Below are positions 1 through 5,490 of a DNA stretch of 16,521 bases, piece by piece (positions within the stretch are counted from its first letter, which is position 1; each line of letters begins with the position of its first letter). The notes beneath the pieces were generated by a model, which worked only from the letters and a program-made list of their open reading frames with translations, was not told where the DNA came from and did not search any database. The position numbers and the translations under genes were made by a program. This DNA is from Erythrobacter sp. (GTDB taxonomy: Bacteria > Pseudomonadota > Alphaproteobacteria > Sphingomonadales > Sphingomonadaceae): contig NZOF01000060.1 in assembly GCA_002695185.1 (NCBI GenBank), forward strand, positions 1 through 16,521, read 5' to 3'.

Positions 1-1
1 A

Positions 2-133
2 GCAATGATCGCATTCCTCGTGCATTTGTTCGAAGCAGGCGAGGCGGCATCCGAGCAGGGAGGGACGACGAAACCTGTATCGTTCATCCCGATGGCGAAC
101 AATCGACAGAGGCGGCTGGGTGAGATGGAATGA
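2..133 (+). CDS. Possible 3' end of an unrecognised gene (5' end outside the window)
   Basis: Frame 2 is open from the left edge to a TGA at 131-133 and would encode about 43 residues ending in ...RQRRLGEME. Third-position GC in this frame is clearly higher than in the other open plus frame, which is the only positive sign of coding. I do not recognise the protein and see no motif. The short length means the open frame could be chance. No gene is visible between 134 and 290. Confidence 0.2.
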   Translation, partial: AMIAFLVHLFEAGEAASEQGGTTKPVSFIPMANNRQRRLGEME

Positions 134-190
134 AAGGGCAAGCGCTTCGATCATCGCCTCAAATCGCCACTCTGCCAACCAGACTGTCAA

Positions 191-205
191 ACTGCATCAA
201 GCAGT
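191..205 (-). terminator. Weak hairpin downstream of the XRE-cupin regulator
   Basis: ACTGC at 191-195 pairs with GCAGT at 201-205 around a five-base loop. Read on the minus strand it is followed by only three T residues, so it is a poor intrinsic terminator. It lies about 85 bases beyond the regulator's stop codon, which is the only reason to propose this role. Confidence 0.2.
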
Positions 206-290
206 GATAAAAATAGAGGCATAATCAAGACGTCATCGGTGGCGAAAAATCCCTGTCCCAGCGTGAATGGCTCCACCGGATGGAAATACA

Positions 291-968
291 TCACGGTTTC
301 TTCCTGCCCCCCACAGGTGAATTTTTATTCGCATTCACCTGGTCGTTGTGAATTTTCAGCAGTTCCTGCATCAATTCGTCATCAGGGCTGGACATTACGC
401 CCAGGACGACTGCTTCGGCACAATCGTCGGCTGTCACATAAGCATGCCCCATGCTGGCGTCGATGTAGATGGACTGGCCTTCGCATAGCGTGACCGGGTC
501 GTAGAATTCGGTGTGCACGACGATGCTGCCCTTGACGACATACACATATTCTTCACCGGCGTGGCGTACATATTCGCCAAACTGCTCGACGCTCTTGGCT
601 CTTATCGTCGTTAATACGGGCACCATCCGCTTCTGGCGCAATTCCGTGCATAAATATCGATAATCATAATTTGGCGTTTCGACACGGACCGAATGTTCCA
701 TGTCCCCGATACTACGCCGGGCGGTGACGACTTTGGGCGTATGCGGACCTCTGGCTCCGTCTTCCACGAAAAGTTCGGACATACGCATTCCCAAGCGCTG
801 ACTGAGCTGTTGCAGCTTGTCATATGTCAGCGTCAAACGATCATGTTCGACCTTTGACAATGTCGACACCGGGATGCCGCTGTGATCGCTCATTTGCTTT
901 AACGTCCATCCGTTGCGGCTGCGCAGCGCACGAAGCAGATGGCCAAGGGTAGGAACTGACGACGCCAA
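291..968 (-). CDS. XRE-family transcriptional regulator with C-terminal cupin domain
   Basis: Probable DNA-binding regulator of the divergent peptide-utilisation genes. From the proposed start it is 225 residues. An N-terminal helix-turn-helix spans about residues 7-62 (TLGHLLRALR..., then WTLKQMSDHSGIPVSTLSKVE). A small cupin fold covers about 127-183 (HAGEEYVYVVKGSIVV ... GHAYV). Family members of this two-domain type bind a small ligand in the cupin and control neighbouring amine, amino acid or peptide catabolism genes. The frame stays open back to an ATG at 1247, but that would lie inside the divergent hydrolase gene and upstream of the promoter. I chose the TTG at 968 because GGAG sits seven bases before it and the HTH begins just after. 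The ligand is unknown; a D-Glu peptide or its product is a guess from context. The domain call is firm and the start is moderately sure. Confidence 0.85.
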   Translation of the reverse strand: MASSVPTLGHLLRALRSRNGWTLKQMSDHSGIPVSTLSKVEHDRLTLTYDKLQQLSQRLGMRMSELFVEDGARGPHTPKVVTARRSIGDMEHSVRVETPNYDYRYLCTELRQKRMVPVLTTIRAKSVEQFGEYVRHAGEEYVYVVKGSIVVHTEFYDPVTLCEGQSIYIDASMGHAYVTADDCAEAVVLGVMSSPDDELMQELLKIHNDQVNANKNSPVGGRKKP

Positions 969-986
969 GAATTTGCTCCAACACGG

Positions 987-1018
987 TTGACGAACTTTCC
1001 AATCAGGATAAACATATC
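987..1018 (+). promoter_or_regulatory. Candidate promoter of unit 1 (serine hydrolase, dgcA, POT transporter)
   Basis: TTGACG at 987-992 is a good -35 hexamer. The -10 is weak, either TAAACA at 1009-1014 (16-base spacer) or CATATC at 1013-1018 (20-base spacer). The spacing of TTGAC to the downstream motif TCAGGATAAACAT resembles the better promoter before the TonB receptor gene, which supports the call. A poor -10 would fit a promoter that needs activation. Confidence 0.4.
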
Positions 1019-1038
1019 CCGACCAGGATAGTTTGGTC
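1003..1038. promoter_or_regulatory. Operator-like repeats in the divergent intergenic region
   Basis: CAGGATA occurs at 1004-1010 and again at 1024-1030, exactly 20 bases apart, so both copies lie on nearly the same face of the helix. The first copy is part of an inverted repeat, GGATA-N4-TATCC (1006-1019). The second lies inside another, GACCA-N8-TGGTC (1021-1038). Both overlap the promoters for the regulator and for unit 1. A related motif covers the -10 of the TonB receptor gene. The likely binder is the XRE-cupin regulator, by inference from position. Confidence 0.5.
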
Positions 1039-1040
1039 AA
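1011..1040 (-). promoter_or_regulatory. Candidate promoter of the XRE-cupin regulator
   Basis: On the minus strand TTGACC (1035-1040) and TATGTT (1011-1016) are separated by 18 bases. This gives five of six and four of six matches to the sigma-70 consensus. Transcription would start near 1004, leaving a leader of about 35 bases before the TTG start at 968, which supports that start over the upstream ATG. The promoter overlaps the CAGGATA repeats, so autoregulation is likely. Confidence 0.5.
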
Positions 1041-1092
1041 TAATATCGACTGGAATGAATGGGGGCAATGCCCTGAATTGGGAGGGCCATTT

Positions 1093-3108
1093 ATGCGGAA
1101 GATAATGCGGCTGGTCGCTATGGCGGTGCTAGCGTGCGCAGCGCCGACACATGCGCAAAGTCTAGCACCGCCAAGCACGACGGATCTGTCCAACGTCATG
1201 CGGCAACCGCCGGCAGGCAAAATCGCTATGAAGCCCGACGTGACCAACGGCGATGCGCTGACGAAAGGCGACCTCGATACCTGGCTCGACGGCTATATGC
1301 CCTATGCCCTTCGCAGCGGTGATATTCCAGGCGCCGTGGTCGTGATCGTCAAGGATGGATCGATCCTAACGGCACGGGGCTTTGGCTATGCGGACGTGGC
1401 GCGCCGCACGCCTGTCGATCCCCAGAAGACCCTGTTCCGCCCCGGCTCCATATCGAAGCTGCTCACCTGGACCGCCGTCATGCAGCAGGTTGAGCGCGGC
1501 AAGCTTGACCTTGATCGCGACGTCAACGCCTATCTCGATTTTAAAATCCCACCCTTCAAGGGCAAGCCCATTACTTTGCGCCAGATCATGACGCATACGG
1601 CGGGGTTTGAGGAAACGGCGAAGGGCATCGTCTTTCACGATCAGGCTTATGCGCTGCCCTTGCGTACCTATCTGATAAAGCGGATGCCGAAGCGCATTTT
1701 CCTGCCCGGGACGACCCCGGCCTATTCCAACTACGCCACGGCCCTCGCCGGATACATCGTCGCCCGGGTGTCGGGGCAGTCCTACGACGATTATATCGCC
1801 CGCCACATATTGGCGCCGCTGAATATGCGCGATTCGACGACGCTGCAACCGTTGCCCAAGGCGCTGGCGAGTCAGATGGCGACCGGCTACCCCAACCCGG
1901 GAGAGGCCGCCCCGTTCGAGCTTGTCGGGCCGGGGCCTGCCGGAGATGCCTCCAGTTCGGGCACGGACATGGCGCGGTTCATGATCGCCCATCTTCAAGA
2001 CGGGGCAGGCCTGCTGAAGCCTGCGACGGCGCGGATGATGCACGACAGCCCAACCAGCCCCGTCAATCCTATTTCGCTGCTCCCGCCGCTCAATCGCATG
2101 GAACTGGGCTTTTTCGAAACCAACCTCAACGGTCGGCATGTCATCGGACATCTTGGTGATACCGAGGCATTTCACTCTGCGATGCACCTGTTCATGGGCG
2201 GAGGCGTCGGGCTGTATCTGTCAACGAACGGCACCGGGCGGGACGGCGCGGCCGGAACGCTGCGCACCGCACTGCTACAGGATTTTGCCGATCGCTATTT
2301 TCCCGACACTGCCAGGCCCGACGGACGTGTCGACGCGGAAACTGCGCGGAAACATGCCGCGATGATGGCGGGTCAGTGGTGGACTAGCCGCCGCCTTGAA
2401 ACCAATTTCCTGTCGCTGCTTTCGCTTTTCGGACAAACGCAGGTCGGGATCGGCCCTAATGGGGAACTGACGATCCCCAGCCTTCTTGGAACGAATGGCC
2501 GCCCGCGCGAATGGGTGGAGATCGCGCCTTTCCTTTGGCGCGAGCGCGGCGGCCATGACCGGTTGGCGGCGCAGGTCGTCGATGGCAAGGTCGTGCGTTG
2601 GAGTTTCGACTTCCTGTCGCCCTTCATGGTGTTCGACCGGGTGCCCTTCGGCTTGTCGAGCAGCTGGATCCTACCCGCGATGGCGGTCAGTTTCGGCGTG
2701 CTGTTGTTGACCTTCCTCCATTGGCCATCCGCGTGGCTCATCCGCCGCCGCTATGGCGCAGTCATCGGACTGAAAGGACGATCGCTGGCGGCGTATCGCG
2801 CCGTACGCCTGATCGCCGGGCTGACGGTCGTCCTGATTGCGGCTTGGGCGACCGCCATTATCGCCATTCTCGGCTCCCCGGACCTGGCCGCTGGCGGTGC
2901 TGACGCCATTCTCTGGGTGCTTCAGCTTGCCAGCGCCGCGATATTCGTGGGCGCAGCCGGATTGGCGCTCTGGAATGGCTGGATCGTGCTGAAAGACAGG
3001 CGTGGCTGGCGGTCGATGCTCTGGAGCCTGCTCATCATCCTTTCGACCCTGGTTTTCCTTTATGTGGCGATCCGCTTCGGCCTTCTCGCCATGACGGCGG
3101 AGTTCTGA
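1093..3108 (+). CDS. Membrane-anchored serine hydrolase, beta-lactamase/DD-peptidase family (paralogue 1)
   Basis: A 671-residue enzyme of the SxxK acyl-serine class (Pfam Beta-lactamase family, peptidase S12-like), probably a periplasmic peptidase or esterase. A signal peptide (residues 1-22, ...CAAPTHAQ) is followed by the catalytic domain. S119-I-S-K122 is the SxxK motif, Y211-S-N213 the YxN motif, and H353-L-G355 replaces the KTG box, as in HxG members such as D-aminopeptidase. After the hydrolase domain the chain ends in four hydrophobic segments, at about 525-548, 570-595, 604-628 and 640-664, which should hold it in the inner membrane. ATG at 1093 is preceded by GGAGGG at 1081-1086; an in-frame ATG at 1033 would place 20 unlikely residues before the signal peptide. 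Its stop overlaps the next start by one base. A close paralogue ends the locus at 12857-14851. The substrate is not readable; D-amino-acid peptides are suggested by context. Confidence 0.88.
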   Translation: MRKIMRLVAMAVLACAAPTHAQSLAPPSTTDLSNVMRQPPAGKIAMKPDVTNGDALTKGDLDTWLDGYMPYALRSGDIPGAVVVIVKDGSILTARGFGYADVARRTPVDPQKTLFRPGSISKLLTWTAVMQQVERGKLDLDRDVNAYLDFKIPPFKGKPITLRQIMTHTAGFEETAKGIVFHDQAYALPLRTYLIKRMPKRIFLPGTTPAYSNYATALAGYIVARVSGQSYDDYIARHILAPLNMRDSTTLQPLPKALASQMATGYPNPGEAAPFELVGPGPAGDASSSGTDMARFMIAHLQDGAGLLKPATARMMHDSPTSPVNPISLLPPLNRMELGFFETNLNGRHVIGHLGDTEAFHSAMHLFMGGGVGLYLSTNGTGRDGAAGTLRTALLQDFADRYFPDTARPDGRVDAETARKHAAMMAGQWWTSRRLETNFLSLLSLFGQTQVGIGPNGELTIPSLLGTNGRPREWVEIAPFLWRERGGHDRLAAQVVDGKVVRWSFDFLSPFMVFDRVPFGLSSSWILPAMAVSFGVLLLTFLHWPSAWLIRRRYGAVIGLKGRSLAAYRAVRLIAGLTVVLIAAWATAIIAILGSPDLAAGGADAILWVLQLASAAIFVGAAGLALWNGWIVLKDRRGWRSMLWSLLIILSTLVFLYVAIRFGLLAMTAEF

Positions 3109-4118
3109 TGTCCAAATTAACAATGTCCGTCGCGACGCAAACGCTCCGTCTCGCCGAACCCTTTCGCATTGCGGGCCATGTCTTCGACACGTCCGACATC
3201 ATAGTGGTCACGTTGCGGCGTGGGTCCGCCGTGGGTCGGGGAGAGGCATCGGGCGTCTTTTTCCTCAACGAAGGCGTCGCACAGATGCAGCAAACGCTGG
3301 AAGACGCACGCAGCGCCATCGAAGCAGGCGAAGGACGCGAGGCCTTGTGCGCCATCCTGCCGCCCGGCGGCGCGCGCAATGCGGTCGATTGCGCTTTATG
3401 GGAGTTGGAGGCACAGGAGGCCGACAAACCGGTCTGGGCGCTCGCAGGGCTGGACCAGCCAAAGCCATTGCGGACCACCTTCACGCTGGGCGCTGACAGC
3501 CCCGACGCCATGGCGCACAAAGCGCGGGCCTATGATCATGCACGATCGATCAAGATCAAGCTGACGGGCGATCTCGATCTGGACATCGACCGCGTGCGGG
3601 CCATTCGGGACGCACGGCCCGACGCCTGGCTTGGCATCGACGGGAATCAGGGCTTCAGGAAGGACCAGTTGCCACGCCTTATCCCGGCATTGGTAGAAAC
3701 CGGTGTGTCCTTGATCGAACAGCCGCTGGCGCGTGACCGCGATCAGGATCTGGAAGGGCTGGATTCCCCCATCCCCGTGGCCGGCGACGAAAGCCTTCTT
3801 TGCCTCGATGACATTGCCGGTGCCGTGGGACGGTTTCAGGTCGTGAACATCAAGCTCGATAAATGCGGCGGCCTGACCGAAGGCCTGATGATGGCGGCCG
3901 AAGCACGCCGACTGGGCCTGGGCGTCATGGTCGGCACTATGGTCGGCACAAGCCTTGCGACCGCGCCCGGATTTGTGCTGGGTCAGCTATGCGATCTTGT
4001 CGACCTCGACGGGCCGACCTTCCTTGCAAGCGACCGAAGTCCCAGCGTGCGTTACGAGGATGGCGCGATCTGGGCCGGTCCGCAGGTGTGGGGCGCGCCG
4101 CAGAGCACCCTGGTATGA
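3108..4118 (+). CDS. dgcA: Enolase-superfamily N-acetyl-D-glutamate racemase / dipeptide epimerase (DgcA-like)
   Basis: A 336-residue enolase-superfamily epimerase of the muconate lactonising subgroup, at full family length. Visible catalytic residues are the K149-x-K151 motif, metal ligands D178 (IDGNQ), E204 (IEQPL) and D227 (GDES), and the opposing lysine K252 in IKLDKCGG. D299-x-D301 (VDLDGP) matches the DxD signature known from L-Ala-D/L-Glu epimerases. Such proteins were long called dipeptide epimerases. Many proteobacterial members that occur with a DUF1611 partner are now assigned as DgcA, which racemises N-acetyl-D-Glu to N-acetyl-L-Glu. The dgcN-like gene at 7764 favours DgcA, while the DxD motif keeps L-Ala-D-Glu epimerase possible. 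Either activity acts on D-Glu from peptides, in the cytoplasm. The start overlaps the upstream stop (TGATG), and the 3' end overlaps the transporter gene by four bases. Confidence 0.82.
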   Translation: MSKLTMSVATQTLRLAEPFRIAGHVFDTSDIIVVTLRRGSAVGRGEASGVFFLNEGVAQMQQTLEDARSAIEAGEGREALCAILPPGGARNAVDCALWELEAQEADKPVWALAGLDQPKPLRTTFTLGADSPDAMAHKARAYDHARSIKIKLTGDLDLDIDRVRAIRDARPDAWLGIDGNQGFRKDQLPRLIPALVETGVSLIEQPLARDRDQDLEGLDSPIPVAGDESLLCLDDIAGAVGRFQVVNIKLDKCGGLTEGLMMAAEARRLGLGVMVGTMVGTSLATAPGFVLGQLCDLVDLDGPTFLASDRSPSVRYEDGAIWAGPQVWGAPQSTLV

Positions 4119-5389
4119 CCGCAGCGACGCCGACCTGGTTCGGACAGCCGCGCGGGCTGACCATCTTGTTCCTCACGAACATGTGGGAACAATTCTCCTA
4201 TTACGGGATGCGGACGCTGCTGGTCTATTATATGACCAAGCAATTGCTGCTGGGTCAGCAATGGTCGTCCTTCGTCTACGGCACCTATACCGCCTGCGCC
4301 TATTTCACGCCCATCGTCGGCGGGGTGATAGCGGACCGATTGCTGGGACGCAGGCGCGCGATCATGATCGGGGGTTCGATCATGGCCCTTGGGCATTTCA
4401 TGATGGCGTCCGAACCGCTTTTCTATGTTGCACTAGCGACGATCGCGCTGGGCAACGGGCTGTTCCTACCCAGTCTGCCAAGTCAGATCGACAGCCTGTA
4501 CGACGCGGCCGATCCCCGGCGCGGATGGGCCTATAATGTCTATTATGTCGGCGTGAACGTCGGCGGCTTTCTGGCGCCCCTGATTTGCGGCACGCTTGGC
4601 GAGACGCTGGGTTGGCATTGGGGGTTCGGGGCGGCCGGGCTGGGCATGGTTTCCGGCCTGATCATCTACAGCTGGGGGCGGCGCTATCTGCCGCCAGAGC
4701 CGGCGCGCGAAACGGCGACGCGGGAAAAGACCCGTGGTTTCGACGGGCAGATGGTAGCGGCCCTCGCGGCGGTCGCGATTGCCGTGACCATCTTTCGCGG
4801 GGCGTATGAGCAGGTCGGCAACACCATTGCGCTCTGGTCCGATACCGGGGTGGACCGAAGCTTTGGCGATGTGACGATCCCGATGACCTGGTTTCAATCG
4901 CTCAATTCGCTTTTCGTGATGGCTTTCACGCCCTTGCTGCTCCTCCATTGGCGGCGGAAAGCGGCAAAGGGCCTTACCGACTCGGCGGTCCGCCGTATGT
5001 CCAAGGGTGCCCTGATCGTCGCCGGTGCCTATGCGATGATAGGGGCGCTTAGCTTACAGGCTGGCGCAGACCTTGTCGGATGGGCGTGGCTCGCCCTCTT
5101 CTTTGTCGTCCTGACAGTTGGCGAACTCTATATCCTGCCCACAGGCCTCAGCCTTTTCGCGCGGCTGGCGCCGCCTGGCTATGGGGCGACCACAGTTGCA
5201 GCGTGGTTTCTCGCTATCTTTACAGGCAGCATGACGGCGGGCCTCGTCGGCACACTCTGGAGTCGCATGGAGCCTGGCCCCTTCTTTTTCCTGCTCGCTG
5301 GCATCGCCGGCGCGGCAGCGCTGTTGCTGCGATTGATGGATCCTCTCGTCACGCCGGTTGAAATGCGCGGTTCCGCACAAAAAGTTTGA
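4115..5389 (+). CDS. POT/PTR2-family peptide MFS transporter with altered ExxER motif
   Basis: A 424-residue polytopic inner-membrane protein that should import di- or oligopeptides. The N-terminus carries the family hallmark in altered form, N22-M-W-E25-Q26-F-S-Y-Y-G. The usual form is ExxERFxYYG, so both the first glutamate and the arginine of the proton-coupling motif are replaced. Other POT features are visible: GGVIADRLLGRRRAI after the second or third helix, and GWAYNVYYVGVNVGGFLAPL near residues 132-151. The protein is somewhat shorter than the common 14-helix bacterial POT carriers and probably has about 12 helices. The ATG at 4115 overlaps the epimerase stop as ATGA, which indicates translational coupling; an open frame reaching back to 3863 lies within dgcA and is not used. 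MlrD of microcystin degraders is described as a PTR2-like carrier and may be a relative. The family is firm and the substrate is inferred. Confidence 0.85.
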   Translation: MTAATPTWFGQPRGLTILFLTNMWEQFSYYGMRTLLVYYMTKQLLLGQQWSSFVYGTYTACAYFTPIVGGVIADRLLGRRRAIMIGGSIMALGHFMMASEPLFYVALATIALGNGLFLPSLPSQIDSLYDAADPRRGWAYNVYYVGVNVGGFLAPLICGTLGETLGWHWGFGAAGLGMVSGLIIYSWGRRYLPPEPARETATREKTRGFDGQMVAALAAVAIAVTIFRGAYEQVGNTIALWSDTGVDRSFGDVTIPMTWFQSLNSLFVMAFTPLLLLHWRRKAAKGLTDSAVRRMSKGALIVAGAYAMIGALSLQAGADLVGWAWLALFFVVLTVGELYILPTGLSLFARLAPPGYGATTVAAWFLAIFTGSMTAGLVGTLWSRMEPGPFFFLLAGIAGAAALLLRLMDPLVTPVEMRGSAQKV

Positions 5390-5415
5390 CAATTTCATTT
5401 CAGGATGAATATTCT
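5386..5415 (+). promoter_or_regulatory. Sigma-70-like promoter of unit 2 (TonB receptor onward)
   Basis: TTGACA at 5386-5391 is a perfect -35 hexamer and overlaps the stop codon of the transporter gene. TATTCT at 5410-5415 lies 18 bases downstream as the -10. Transcription would begin near 5422, giving a leader of about 70 bases that contains the hairpin at 5456-5477. Confidence 0.6.
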
Positions 5416-5417
5416 CC
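5400..5417. promoter_or_regulatory. Operator-like motif over the unit 2 -10 element
   Basis: TCAGGATGAATATTCTCC at 5400-5417 matches TCAGGATAAACATATCCC at 1003-1020 at 13 of 18 positions, including the first seven. Both follow a TTGAC -35 by eight to ten bases. The site contains the palindrome GAATATTC and covers the -10 hexamer. Placing the same motif before both units suggests one regulator, most simply the XRE-cupin protein. Confidence 0.45.
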
Positions 5418-5455
5418 AATCAGAGACTTATCGATCCAACTGCAATATTTCATCG

Positions 5456-5477
5456 CCTTTGGGATATGTCCCAAGGG
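5456..5477 (+). promoter_or_regulatory. Stable leader hairpin before the TonB receptor gene
   Basis: Bases 5456-5464 pair with 5469-5477 over nine base pairs (one G-T wobble) around the loop TATG; the core is TTGGGA-TATG-TCCCAA. The stem ends three bases before the ribosome binding site GGGGG at 5481-5485. It could protect the 5' end, modulate translation of the abundant receptor, act as an attenuator for read-through from unit 1, or be a DNA palindrome bound by a dimeric protein. No T-run follows, so it is not a classical terminator. Confidence 0.5.
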
Positions 5478-5490
5478 ATAGGGGGATGGC

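Noticed and set aside
3..155. Minus-strand open frame at the left edge containing HLTQPPLS, reminiscent of a LysR helix-turn-helix
   Set aside because: Residues before and after the string do not fit a LysR N-terminus in this or a neighbouring frame, so the match is probably chance.
1366..2187. Long minus-strand open frame inside the first serine hydrolase gene, with similar ones at 5911-6894, 7686-8813, 8561-9673, 10843-11562 and 13724-14671
   Set aside because: They lie antisense to well-supported genes, show no domain, and have the arginine- and histidine-rich composition typical of shadows in high-GC coding DNA.
3863..4114. N-terminal extension of 84 residues on the POT transporter
   Set aside because: It overlaps dgcA in another frame, is arginine/proline-rich and soluble-looking, and the ATGA junction at 4115 gives a start right before the family signature.
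5390..5490. Terminator between the two units
   Set aside because: The only strong hairpin (5456-5477) lacks a T-run and sits downstream of the unit 2 promoter, so read-through from unit 1 into unit 2 remains possible.
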